64,000 nucleotides of DNA, from NCBI GenBank assembly GCA_964459995.1, contig CAYWOR010000005.1, forward strand, positions 123,168 to 187,167, written 5' to 3'. Positions 19,101 to 26,469 of the stretch are shown here, one piece after another. Source of the stretch: CAZSHG01 sp964459995. GTDB lineage: Bacteria > UBP14 > UBA6098. The notes beneath the pieces are model-generated. The model was given only the letters and a program-made list of their open reading frames with translations. It was not told where the DNA came from and made no database searches. How positions within the stretch are numbered: the first letter of the stretch is position 1; each line of letters starts with the position of its first letter. Both the position numbers and the translations under genes were made by a program.

Positions 19101-19213
19101 CCGTCCGCGCCGGTCTCACGCCGAATTTCCGCGCGAATAGAGAAATCGTCCGGAAGCAAAAGTGTGGCCTCCGGAAATTTCTCGGGCAAACCATATATGA
19201 TTGTGAGTCCCAT
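16178..19213 (-). CDS. addB: AddB-like PD-(D/E)XK nuclease with Fe-S cluster
   Basis: 1011 residues. The C-terminal third is a RecB-type nuclease: GGTILHKVLEQF, then GRADRID...LRIVDYKIG...LQLPLYA. Cysteines C988, C992 and C998 together with an upstream cysteine in AKCPFAFF form the AddB-type [4Fe-4S] site. The N-terminal two thirds look like an inactivated helicase; no Walker A motif (GxxGxGKT) is visible, unlike Bacillus AddB. It heads an addB-addA pair. The Shine-Dalgarno is poor, and only about 35 nt separate the start from the rho terminator, so its own promoter is not obvious; read-through from rho is possible. Confidence 0.87.
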   Translation of the reverse strand: MGLTIIYGLPEKFPEATLLLPDDFSIRAEIRRETGADGVIIGSRTFSKHTLAKTIAEEFGLQNPIGEIERLLAVRESMSNVPEMAAGRDMIGYVSNIASLLTSLRSNGVFTSKDLHTVLGRDDGRTSGLANLLDSYDFLLRKRGQLDEPQRLIQIIELIDSGNAPKIFANMHDLGIAGFDELPRLTAEFYCSISKFTEVRFYSPLSGFDPFGEKRASAANAPAERLCSIAKDRRVDYRIEHFQRKPSPADDLIRALTGVSRDLEEIPMSNLTDWPILTSLAGKNPSEQAEIIASAVRFLICEQGVAPSEIAIFSEGIAEKDIRRALDEHDIKCFPRQDKPLAETAVADLLNRFFLLIRSGFGREEFRHLLSHRFIDHKSSIDFDNLARKCSIIGGYPVEDSWLEPLSACDSNYAKPLSDCISELNTILRGAKWGSEIPGEDFAKIIEDFFDYFSIGDAIAKYIKDSDNDIIALKAESMAFEKTVELRGLFADLIIDKIKNYVDILFYVLKSDSTSAHGGKGVKIYPKKGMSQVNARVKIFADFLQGEFPPHAPKNPIIDYFDAEKIGIVLPEFAYRKDFEFLSALESAELTLLVRPLAEGDSPKPPAPALVTLKKAMRDSFAVYETRMKGIAELLLARPYGDKRAQIHAGEWLHESISEENLPQTLIESDGTIRASKAILIEKNERPAMDNSFSGCLTKPFEKHLKSSFNALNVTQIDSYAKCPFAFFANNILEIKQPEEAEEDVSAKTGGTILHKVLEQFFRERMNIAYGEISDVHERIKHIRKDFNTTAQKVCVTAANLDTSQKRIVEILEKTVFELCDTTPNSMARISLINKIKPNLLAYLEALSSCDDFVPIVLEYSFSGNIGGCRIHGRADRIDCNRAGQLRIVDYKIGKSSTNSEITELYALQLPLYAILCDLPNIAEIAYVAEFKKELILKNVVSFAEDSPCKNVSKTQWEELLTSVRAEAEAIVARIHAGYFPPEPRGKCPDYCSYAGLCGRMDTILLPEDLK

Positions 19214-19248
19214 CGCTTAAAAAGTAATCTTTTTTTTGTCGAATTCAA

Positions 19249-19272
19249 CAAAAAAGGCGGCATATAGCCGCC
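19249..19272 (-). terminator. Intrinsic terminator after rho
   Basis: On the minus strand GGCGGC, 5-nt loop, GCCGCC, then a run of six T. It ends the 23640-to-19295 operon, 23 nt past the rho stop. Confidence 0.85.
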
Positions 19273-19294
19273 TTGTGAAATAATTCTGCGAATA

Positions 19295-20611
19295 TTAAGA
19301 CACACCCATCGCTTTGAGGAACTCCTCGTTGGATTTTGTGTGAAGGAGTTTGTTTTTGAGAAATTCCATCGCTTCGACCGGGTTCATATCGGCGAGAATT
19401 TTACGTAGCAACCACACGCGCTGAAGTTCGTATTCACTCATCAACAGTTCTTCCTTGCGGGTTCCGGAACGGTTGACGTCCATCGCGGGGAAGATTCTGC
19501 GGTCGGCGAGTCTTCTCTCGAAAACGATTTCCATGTTGCCGGTGCCTTTGAACTCTTCGAAAATCACTTCGTCCATTTTACTTCCGGTCTCGATTAGTGC
19601 GGTTCCGAGAACGGTAAGGCTTCCGCCTTCTTCGATGTTTCTCGCGGCACCAAAGAACCTTTTAGGCTTCTGAAGCGCGGAGGCATCGACACCGCCGGTG
19701 AGAATTCTTCCGGAATGAGGGGCGACGGAGTTATATGCGCGCGCAAGACGTGTAATCGAGTCGAGTAGAATGACTACATCCTTTTTATGCTCGACAAGAC
19801 GTTTCGCACGCTCGATGACCATCTCGGCGACTTGCACATGGCGGTCTGGCGGCTCGTCGAAGGTGCTGGAGATGACCTCTGCCTTGACGGAACGTTGCAT
19901 ATCGGTAACTTCCTCGGGGCGCTCGTCAATGAGAAGGACGATGAGCTTGCACTCGGGGTGGTTCTCGGTAAGCGCGTTTGCAATTTTCTGCAGAAGAATT
20001 GTTTTCCCGGCTTTTGGGGGGCTTGTAATCAAGCCGCGCTGACCTTTGCCAATCGGGGTGAGGATGTCCATAATCCTCGTCGAAGCCTCGCTGGGACGGT
20101 GTTCGAGAGTAAGTTTCTCGTTGGGATAAAGCGGGGTGAGGTTGTCGAAAAGTATCTTATGCCGTAGCTTCTCAGGGGATTCGCCGTTGACCTCCTCGAC
20201 CTGTAAAAGTGCGAAAAAGCGCTCGGAGTCCTTTGGCGGGCGGATTTTTCCCGAAACCTCATCGCCGGTGCGAAGCCCGAAACGCTTTATCTGGCTGGGC
20301 GAGACGTAAATATCGTCCTGGCCGGGAAGATAGTTATAATCCGGACTGCGGAGAAAGCCGTAGCCGTCGGACATTTTGTCCAACACACCCGCGGCGCGAA
20401 TTGTCCCGTTTTCCTCGACAATGCCCTCGAGAACTTTGAAAATAAGCTCCTGGCGGCGCATAGTGCTGGGGTTTTCGACACCCTGACTTTCGAGAAGCAT
20501 CACAAGCTCCTCGATGGGCATCTTCTTCAGTTCGTCGAGATTGACTTTCGCCTCAGGCAGGTTCACATCCTGAAGGTCGATTTCTTGTTCTTTCCTTGTT
20601 TTTCTTGCCAT
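19295..20611 (-). CDS. rho: Transcription termination factor Rho
   Basis: 438 residues. A hexameric RNA-dependent ATPase that ends transcription. Order: N-terminal Rho_N helix domain (about 20-70), cold-shock-like RNA-binding domain (KMSDGYGFLRSPDYNYLPG ... DDIYVSPSQIKRFGLRTGD), then the ATPase with P-loop PPKAGKTILLQ, Walker B VVILLDSITRLARAYN, Q-loop ASALQKPKRFFGAARN and R-loop GTGNMEI. I start at MARKTR (20611) because the region above it overlaps the argS end and is not Rho-like. The gene lies 29 nt after argS. Confidence 0.97.
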   Translation of the reverse strand: MARKTRKEQEIDLQDVNLPEAKVNLDELKKMPIEELVMLLESQGVENPSTMRRQELIFKVLEGIVEENGTIRAAGVLDKMSDGYGFLRSPDYNYLPGQDDIYVSPSQIKRFGLRTGDEVSGKIRPPKDSERFFALLQVEEVNGESPEKLRHKILFDNLTPLYPNEKLTLEHRPSEASTRIMDILTPIGKGQRGLITSPPKAGKTILLQKIANALTENHPECKLIVLLIDERPEEVTDMQRSVKAEVISSTFDEPPDRHVQVAEMVIERAKRLVEHKKDVVILLDSITRLARAYNSVAPHSGRILTGGVDASALQKPKRFFGAARNIEEGGSLTVLGTALIETGSKMDEVIFEEFKGTGNMEIVFERRLADRRIFPAMDVNRSGTRKEELLMSEYELQRVWLLRKILADMNPVEAMEFLKNKLLHTKSNEEFLKAMGVS

Positions 20612-20640
20612 GTCCTTAGTTTTAGGTAAAAGGTTGTTGT

Positions 20641-22311
20641 TTACATGTTTTCTGGGGCATTGATTCCAAGAAGGCTCAGCCCGAGGGCGATTGCCTCTTT
20701 GAGCGCCCTGCAAAGAGCGACCCGTGCGAGGGTTTTCTTCTCGTCAGGGCCAACTACGCGGTGTTTATTATAAAACGGATGGAACATCTGCGCTAGCTCG
20801 AGAAGATAGAAACACACCTCGTGGGGCGATTTCTCGGCGGCGGCTTTCTGAACAACCGAGGGCCAAACCGCGAGTTTACGCGCTAAAAGAAGGGCTTCCG
20901 GCTCCGTAAGCTCGGCCAGCTCGTGTCTTCCGGTGGATTCGGGGTCGATCCCCTGATTCTCCGCAAATTTCAAAATGCTGTTTATCCGTGCGTGGGCATA
21001 TTGAATATAGAAAACAGGATTCTCGTCGGATTCTTTTCGGGCAAGGTCGAGATCGAAATCGAGATGCGCCTCCATTCGGCGTGCGAGGAAGAAATATCTC
21101 GCCACATCCACGCCGACATCCTCTATCAATTCGCGCAGTGTGATAAGATTTCCCGCGCGTTTCGACATTCGCACCTTCTCGCCCTCTTCGAGCAGATTAA
21201 CTTGTTGAAGGATAAGGACATCGAACTTGCTGTCGTGGCCGAGCGCTCTCATTGCGGCTTTCATTCGTCCAACATGGCCGTGATGATCCGGCCCCCAGAT
21301 GTCATAGCAGAAATCGAAACCGCGCTCGAATTTTTTGTGGTGATAGGCGATATCGACAGCGGCGTATGCGTATTCGCCGTCGGATTTAATTAGAACGAAG
21401 GGTTTCTCGTCGGGGTCGTATTTTGTCGCGTCGAACCAAACAGCGCCGTCTTCGTCGAGCAGATCGCCTTGGGTGCGAAGTCTTTCGATTGTTTCTTCGA
21501 CCTTTCCGGTAGCTCGAAACTCACGTTCGGAGAAATAGGTATCGATATGGGTGTTAAACTCTTCTAGATCGGCTTTGATAAGCCGTTTAAGCTCCTCGAC
21601 AATCCAATTTGCGGCATGGGCGATGTCTGCCTCTCTGCCGTTGTTCCAAGTTTCGACCAAACGTTCGTGTTCCTTCGGGAATCTATCGGCATAAATTGCG
21701 GCAAGATCTGCGAGATATTCGCCATGGTAGCCGTCGCGGGGCGGGATTTCCCATTCGAGTCCGGCACCCTGCCGAATTCGTGCGATAAAACTGGCTTCGA
21801 GATTCCGTATCTGGCCGCCGGTGTCGTTGATATAGTATTCTCCGGCCACATCGATGCCGGCGTGTCGCATGATTTTAATCAACGAACTTCCCACTGCGGC
21901 GGCGCGTGCACTTACGACATTAAGCGGCCCGGTGGGATTTGCGGAGACGAATTCTATTTGAACCTTGCAGTCGTGAGATTTTTCGCCCTTTCCGAATCTT
22001 TCCGGATGGGTGATTATCTCAGCGAGCATATCATAAAGGTAATTATTGTCGTATTTGAAATTGATGTAACCCGCTCCGGCAGGCTCCGCCGAGGCGATTC
22101 CCAAAGGAAGAACAACCACGGAGGCAATCTCCGAGGCGATAGCTTTCGGCGGTTTGCGAAGAACGCCGGCAAGTTTGAAGGGTAAATTTGTGGTAAGATC
22201 ACCATGCTCGAAATCGTCGGGGATACCAATCTCAGGAACGATATTCTCCCCCCAAAGGTTAGCTACAGCCACCGAGATATCTTCAGATAGTTTTTCTCTT
22301 ATATCAGCCAT
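20641..22311 (-). CDS. argS: Arginyl-tRNA synthetase with degenerate HIGH motif
   Basis: 556 residues, class I synthetase. An N-terminal Arg_tRNA_synt_N domain (about 1-85), a Rossmann catalytic core, and a DALR anticodon-binding C-terminus ending GINAPENM. The HIGH signature, normally PLHVGHARGA, reads PLNVVSARAA (N131-V132-V133-S134), so both histidines are replaced. The KMSKS loop is close to normal (VRMSKRAGN). I recall related variants in other candidate-phylum ArgS proteins, but cannot check. The gene overlaps rsfS by 8 nt. No second argS is in the window. Confidence 0.95.
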   Translation of the reverse strand: MADIREKLSEDISVAVANLWGENIVPEIGIPDDFEHGDLTTNLPFKLAGVLRKPPKAIASEIASVVVLPLGIASAEPAGAGYINFKYDNNYLYDMLAEIITHPERFGKGEKSHDCKVQIEFVSANPTGPLNVVSARAAAVGSSLIKIMRHAGIDVAGEYYINDTGGQIRNLEASFIARIRQGAGLEWEIPPRDGYHGEYLADLAAIYADRFPKEHERLVETWNNGREADIAHAANWIVEELKRLIKADLEEFNTHIDTYFSEREFRATGKVEETIERLRTQGDLLDEDGAVWFDATKYDPDEKPFVLIKSDGEYAYAAVDIAYHHKKFERGFDFCYDIWGPDHHGHVGRMKAAMRALGHDSKFDVLILQQVNLLEEGEKVRMSKRAGNLITLRELIEDVGVDVARYFFLARRMEAHLDFDLDLARKESDENPVFYIQYAHARINSILKFAENQGIDPESTGRHELAELTEPEALLLARKLAVWPSVVQKAAAEKSPHEVCFYLLELAQMFHPFYNKHRVVGPDEKKTLARVALCRALKEAIALGLSLLGINAPENM

Positions 22312-22687
22312 TATCTATTTCGCCCTCTGTCGCATCATAAACCTCGACCGGAGCATCGGCCCAATAATCGTCGAGGGAATAATAATCGCGTTTTTCGGGG
22401 ATGAAGATATGAACGACAACGTCAAACAAATCGAGTATTATCCAGCTTTCGCTTTCGAGACCCTCGGCGTGGCATCTTCCGATATGCGCTTCCTTGATTT
22501 CCTCGAAAAGGTCGCGTCCAAGTGTGCGAAGATGCCGCGGCCCCTGCGCGTTAGCAATAACGAACCAATCCGCAATATCGGACAACCCGCGAAGGTCGAG
22601 AATGTGAATTCTCTCACCCTTACGTTCGGCGATAGTTTCCGCGAGAGCGAGCGCTAAATCGTATCCCTGTGTAACTTTTTCTTTCAT
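22304..22687 (-). CDS. rsfS: Ribosomal silencing factor RsfS
   Basis: 127 residues. RsfS binds ribosomal protein uL14 on the 50S subunit and blocks subunit joining, for example in starvation. The family signature is clear: ERIHILDLRGLSDIADWFVI, SxRHLRTL-type helix, and SWIILDLFDVVVHIF. The start is ATG 22687, two bases after the LytR_C stop; the Shine-Dalgarno is weak, so it is probably coupled to the upstream gene. A frame extending to 22960 is only overlap with the neighbour. Confidence 0.93.
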   Translation of the reverse strand: MKEKVTQGYDLALALAETIAERKGERIHILDLRGLSDIADWFVIANAQGPRHLRTLGRDLFEEIKEAHIGRCHAEGLESESWIILDLFDVVVHIFIPEKRDYYSLDDYWADAPVEVYDATEGEIDNG

Positions 22688-22689
22688 AT

Positions 22690-23163
22690 TCAACCGCTGA
22701 GTTTCTTTGTGATTGTCGGATAATCGAGTCCGATAACTATCGTCGCATCGAGCATGAGATTGTATTTTTGAATCACTACCCTGTCCGGCGACAACCCGAG
22801 AAGCCGTGCAATCGAGTCTGCAACCGCGGTGTTGCCGGTTCGATCGATGACGATACTGGAAGGGTATGTGAAACTTCCTGCGCTCTGAATCTCGATGACG
22901 TCGATTCCGGCCTTGCGCAGTTTTTCCGCGATGTTCTTCACCTCGTCCGGTCTCCGGCATCCCCCAATCAGCTGGACTTTGAAAGCCCTACCGTCGGGGA
23001 TTCTCCGTGCCGAGGGTTTCTCGACAACGGGCTGAAGGTAACCGACTAAGATGAACACCGCAATGAGCAGAACAACAATTATTATCGCCCAATCCGCGAT
23101 GGCGGCGATTTTTCGGCCGAATGTGGATTCCTGCCTATTTTTCTCTTTGCGGGGAGCGGACAT
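22690..23163 (-). CDS. Membrane-anchored LytR_C-domain protein
   Basis: 157 residues. One membrane segment near residues 24-44 (WAIIIVVLLIAVFILVGYL) anchors a C-terminal LytR_C domain (about 58-152: VQLIGGCRRPDEVKNIAEKL ... VVIQKYNLMLDATIVIGLDY). This domain usually sits at the end of LytR-CpsA-Psr proteins; here it stands alone without the phosphotransferase part. Next to rsfS it is a common arrangement in candidate phyla. It is probably an envelope protein of unknown precise role. It follows the exported protein gene by 9 nt. Confidence 0.83.
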   Translation of the reverse strand: MSAPRKEKNRQESTFGRKIAAIADWAIIIVVLLIAVFILVGYLQPVVEKPSARRIPDGRAFKVQLIGGCRRPDEVKNIAEKLRKAGIDVIEIQSAGSFTYPSSIVIDRTGNTAVADSIARLLGLSPDRVVIQKYNLMLDATIVIGLDYPTITKKLSG

Positions 23164-23172
23164 AAGTGGCGT

Positions 23173-23640
23173 CTATCGCCGAAGGAAGTTGGTCTTAAAG
23201 TCGCTTTCCAACCCGGTGCCTTGGATTCTCTGAGGAGACATCCTCAAATCGAGGGTAACTCTTCCGCCTTCGAAGGGCCGCCAATCGAGGCGCACGGCAG
23301 GGGTAAGCTCGACCACCTCACCGCTTTTAGATTGAGATCGCGACAATTCCAGCGTCCCGCTGGTTTTGAGTTTTGGGCTGACAATATAATTAAATCCGTG
23401 CATATAACTTATAACAGATGCGCTCGAACGCCCGTCGGTGGCATATCCGAGGTTCAACGACCGAAACTGGGTCAGTCTTTCGGGTGAAAGAAGCGATTCG
23501 TGCCCTTTCGACGCCGGATAAAGACTCATTTTAGAAGCCTCGGAAGACTGTCTATCTTCTGTAACGAGACGTTCCGACTCCTGAGAGAAGGCGACGCAGA
23601 GCAACAGAATTGTAAATATTATTATTAGCTTTTCAGTCAT
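23173..23640 (-). CDS. Small exported protein, possibly beta-rich envelope protein
   Basis: 155 residues. Signal peptide about 1-19 (IIIFTILLLCVAFSQ). The mature part alternates polar and hydrophobic residues (SVISYMHGFNYIVSP, KTSGTLELSRSQSKSG, GRVTLDLRMSPQRI), as in outer-membrane beta strands, but it is too short for a full barrel. I do not recognise a family. The start is ATG 23640, with AAGGG upstream; ATG 23661 is the alternative. It is the first gene of the rho operon, with a strong promoter at 23684-23711. Confidence 0.65.
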   Translation of the reverse strand: MTEKLIIIFTILLLCVAFSQESERLVTEDRQSSEASKMSLYPASKGHESLLSPERLTQFRSLNLGYATDGRSSASVISYMHGFNYIVSPKLKTSGTLELSRSQSKSGEVVELTPAVRLDWRPFEGGRVTLDLRMSPQRIQGTGLESDFKTNFLRR

Positions 23641-23683
23641 AGCCCTTTTCGGGGTTATCATTTCGGCGGGGCTTCGTATTGCT

Positions 23684-23711
23684 ATATTAACGATGTCAAT
23701 CAAAATGTCAA
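23684..23711 (-). promoter_or_regulatory. Sigma-70-type promoter of the rho operon
   Basis: Minus strand TTGACA (23711-23706), 16-nt spacer, TAATAT (23689-23684), ending 43 nt before the first ATG. Confidence 0.75.
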
Positions 23712-23786
23712 GCGAAATTTATTCCGAAGCAAATCGAGGGCTTCGACGAAACTAAATTAAATATGCATGAACTGTTTTCATATCCC

Positions 23787-23815
23787 TTGACATACAATAT
23801 AATAAGGCATACTTT
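23787..23815 (+). promoter_or_regulatory. Sigma-70-type promoter of the aminotransferase and glycan locus
   Basis: TTGACA (23787-23792), exact 17-nt spacer, TACTTT (23810-23815), 40 nt before the ATG at 23856. No other promoter is obvious until after 32528, so it may drive the whole locus. Confidence 0.7.
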
Positions 23816-23855
23816 TCTGCTTGGTTTATTTCATCAATAATTTAATGGAGGTCTC

Positions 23856-25049
23856 ATGCCCAACATAAGTAACCGTGCCGGAAAGGTTCCGGCCTCGCCA
23901 ATCAGGAAACTGGTGAATTTCGCCACAGCCGCCAAGGCCGAGGGCAAAAAGGTTTACCATATCAACATCGGCCAGCCCGATATCGAAACACCGCAAAGTT
24001 TTTGGGATGCGGTTCAATCCTATCCCTCAAAAATTCTCGCTTACGGCAATGCGCGCGGAATCCCCAGCTATGTCGATGATCTCGCCGGATACTACCGCAG
24101 GATTGGCGTCGATGTTACACCAGAGGAGATTATCGTTACTACCGGCGGAAGCGAGGCTATAGTTTTCGCGATGATGGCGGTTTGCGATCCCGGCGACGAG
24201 ATTATTGTCTTCGAGCCTTTCTACCCGAATTACAACGGCTATGCCGCAATGAGCGGCGCAATTCTGAAGCCCGTTATGACTGATCCCGAAGCGGGTTATC
24301 ATCTGCCGGTAAAATCGGAAATCACTGCGGCCATTACCCCTCGCACAAAGGCGATTTTAATCTGTTCGCCGAATAATCCCACAGGCACCGTTCTTTCCCG
24401 CGCAGAAATGGAGCTGATAGCCGAGATAGCAGTCGAGAACGATCTTTTCGTAATTTCCGACGAGGTTTACCGCGAATTTGTCTATGAGGGCGAGCATGTT
24501 TCCGTTTGCCATATTCCGGCTATTCTCGACAGGGCGATTCTTCTCGACTCGATAAGCAAACGTTTTTCCTCCTGTGGCGCGAGAATCGGATGTGTAGTTT
24601 GCAAAAACAAAGAGATGATGGACTCGATTAGTCGAATGGCGCAGGCAAGACTTTGCCCGCCATCAATAGAGCAGATTGGCGCAGAGGCTGTGCTGGAAAA
24701 TCTTCCGAGCGATTATTTCGAAAAAATGAAATCAGAATACCAGAATCGCCGCGACGCCGCGCTCGAAGAAATCGCTAAGATAGAGGGTGCGTTCTGCAAA
24801 AAGCCCTCCGGTGCATTTTATCTTATGGTAACGCTTCCTGTGAACGATATCGAGGATTTCGCCAAATGGATGCTGACCGATTTCGACCTCGATGGCGAAA
24901 CGACGATGATTGCTCCCGGCCCCGGATTCTACGCCACAGCGGGCAAGGGAATGAACGAAGCAAGGTTGGCATATGTTCTGCGGTGCGAGGATATGCGCAG
25001 AGCCATTCAGATTCTCGGCGAAGGCGTGAAAGCCTATAATCAAAGATAA
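23856..25049 (+). CDS. Class I/II PLP aminotransferase (aspartate aminotransferase-like)
   Basis: 397 residues, fold type I. The conserved elements are in place: GNARGIPSYVDDLAGYYRR, TTGGSEAIVFAM, SPNNPTGTVLSR (Asn holds the PLP ring), DEVYREF, and the Schiff-base lysine in SISKRFSSCGARIG; a final Arg binds the substrate carboxylate. It should transfer an amino group from an acidic amino acid to a keto acid. The sequence does not fix the substrate. GGAGG precedes ATG. It opens the glycan locus but may serve general amino-acid metabolism. Confidence 0.92.
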   Translation: MPNISNRAGKVPASPIRKLVNFATAAKAEGKKVYHINIGQPDIETPQSFWDAVQSYPSKILAYGNARGIPSYVDDLAGYYRRIGVDVTPEEIIVTTGGSEAIVFAMMAVCDPGDEIIVFEPFYPNYNGYAAMSGAILKPVMTDPEAGYHLPVKSEITAAITPRTKAILICSPNNPTGTVLSRAEMELIAEIAVENDLFVISDEVYREFVYEGEHVSVCHIPAILDRAILLDSISKRFSSCGARIGCVVCKNKEMMDSISRMAQARLCPPSIEQIGAEAVLENLPSDYFEKMKSEYQNRRDAALEEIAKIEGAFCKKPSGAFYLMVTLPVNDIEDFAKWMLTDFDLDGETTMIAPGPGFYATAGKGMNEARLAYVLRCEDMRRAIQILGEGVKAYNQR

Positions 25050-25064
25050 AAGAGGCCGGTGCAT

Positions 25065-25520
25065 ATGATACACGAGCTGGAAGTGAAATCCCTTCGGGTC
25101 ATCCCCGATTCGCGCGGAAGGCTGATGGAGATACTTCGGTGCGACGACGAGCTTTTCGAGGAGTTCGGTCAGGTTTATGTTACAACAACGCTTCCGGGTG
25201 TTGTGAAAGCTTGGCATTTCCACAAACTTCAGACCGATAATTTCGCTTGTGTCCAGGGAATGATTCAGGTCGCTCTGTTCGATGCGCGTAAAGATTCCCC
25301 CACCTATGGCGAAATCGACGAATTTTTCATCGGCGAGCACAACCCGAAACTGATTTCGGTTCCACACGGCGTGTATCACGGCTGGAAATGTGTCAGCATG
25401 AAAGAGGCGATAATCGTCAATATTCCGACTCAGGCATACAATTACAAAACCCCCGACGAATATCGCCTCCCTTGGGATGACCCCTCGATTCCATATGACT
25501 GGACAAAACGAAACGGATAA
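25065..25520 (+). CDS. RmlC-like dTDP-4-dehydro-6-deoxysugar 3,5-epimerase (short type)
   Basis: 151 residues, a cupin of the dTDP-sugar epimerase superfamily. Recognisable stretches are DSRGRLMEILR, GVVKAWHFHKLQTDNF (the His pair of the active site) and VPHGVYHGWK. It is shorter than classical RmlC (about 180 residues) and belongs to the compact type often found with RmlB in archaea and candidate phyla. It should act on the keto-sugar made by the RmlB encoded next. I prefer ATG 25065 over GTG 25059 because AGAGG is spaced nine bases from it. Confidence 0.85.
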   Translation: MIHELEVKSLRVIPDSRGRLMEILRCDDELFEEFGQVYVTTTLPGVVKAWHFHKLQTDNFACVQGMIQVALFDARKDSPTYGEIDEFFIGEHNPKLISVPHGVYHGWKCVSMKEAIIVNIPTQAYNYKTPDEYRLPWDDPSIPYDWTKRNG

Positions 25521-25523
25521 ATA

Positions 25524-26468
25524 GTGCCCAAGACCATCCTCATAACCGGCGCCGCCGGATTCATCGGCTCGAATTTCGTCCGGTTACTTCTTCGGAGCGG
25601 CGAATACGATTACATCCGCATTCTCGACGCGCTCACATATGCCGGCAATTTAGATAACCTCGCCGGATGCCTCGACGACCCTCGTGTTAAGTTTATCCAG
25701 GGCGATATCGCCAATTCAGAGGCCGCACGCAGGGCGATGCGAGGATGCAATGCCGTCGTTCATTTCGCCGCGGAAACCCATGTGGACAGGTCGCTTAGTT
25801 CAGCCGACCCCTTTCTTCATACAAATGTTTTGGGCACCTATGTCCTCCTCGAAACCGCGCGCGAGTCGGACATCGGAAAATTTTTGCATATAAGCACAGA
25901 TGAAGTTTACGGCCCGATGATTGAAGATTCCGCAAAGGAAGACTACCCCTTTAATCCTTCGTCGCCATATTCGGCGAGCAAAGTCGCCGCGGAGGCTATG
26001 GTTAATGCCTACCGCGTGAGTTTTGGGATACCGACAGTTGTTGTAAGGCCAGCGAATAATTACGGCCCGTATCAATTTCCGGAAAAATTAATCCCGTTCT
26101 TTGTCAAGCGCGCGGTGGAGGGAAAAAGTCTTCCTGTTTACGGCGAGGGTCTTCAAGTGCGCGATTGGCTTCATGTCGAGGATAACTGCAGGGCGATACT
26201 TCTCGCACTGCGCGAGGGAAAATCGGGTGATGTTTTCAATATTGGCACGGATAATCATCACAAAAATATCGAAATAACGCGAAGAATCATCGAAATACTA
26301 GGACTTGGCGAAGACCGAATCGAATATGTTACCGACCGCTTGGGACACGATTTCCGTTACGCCGTGGACTCAACAAAGATAAGAAACCTCGGCTGGCGTC
26401 CGGAAATCCCCTTCGATAAAGGGTTCAAGGACACGGTTCTGTGGTTTGCGAGACAATTTGGGGGATAG
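25524..26468 (+). CDS. rmlB: dTDP-glucose 4,6-dehydratase
   Basis: 314 residues, an extended short-chain dehydrogenase. GAAGFIGSNF binds NAD; LDALTYAGNLDNL is the RmlB-specific segment; STDEVYG and YSASK carry the Thr/Asp/Glu and Tyr/Lys active-site residues; RPANNYGPYQFPEKLIP is strongly conserved. It converts dTDP-glucose to dTDP-4-keto-6-deoxyglucose. The start is GTG 25524, three bases after the epimerase stop. It is slightly shorter than E. coli RfbB. The matching rmlA lies far away (57269-58000); rmlD is not in the window. Confidence 0.95.
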   Translation: MPKTILITGAAGFIGSNFVRLLLRSGEYDYIRILDALTYAGNLDNLAGCLDDPRVKFIQGDIANSEAARRAMRGCNAVVHFAAETHVDRSLSSADPFLHTNVLGTYVLLETARESDIGKFLHISTDEVYGPMIEDSAKEDYPFNPSSPYSASKVAAEAMVNAYRVSFGIPTVVVRPANNYGPYQFPEKLIPFFVKRAVEGKSLPVYGEGLQVRDWLHVEDNCRAILLALREGKSGDVFNIGTDNHHKNIEITRRIIEILGLGEDRIEYVTDRLGHDFRYAVDSTKIRNLGWRPEIPFDKGFKDTVLWFARQFGG

Positions 26469-26469
26469 T

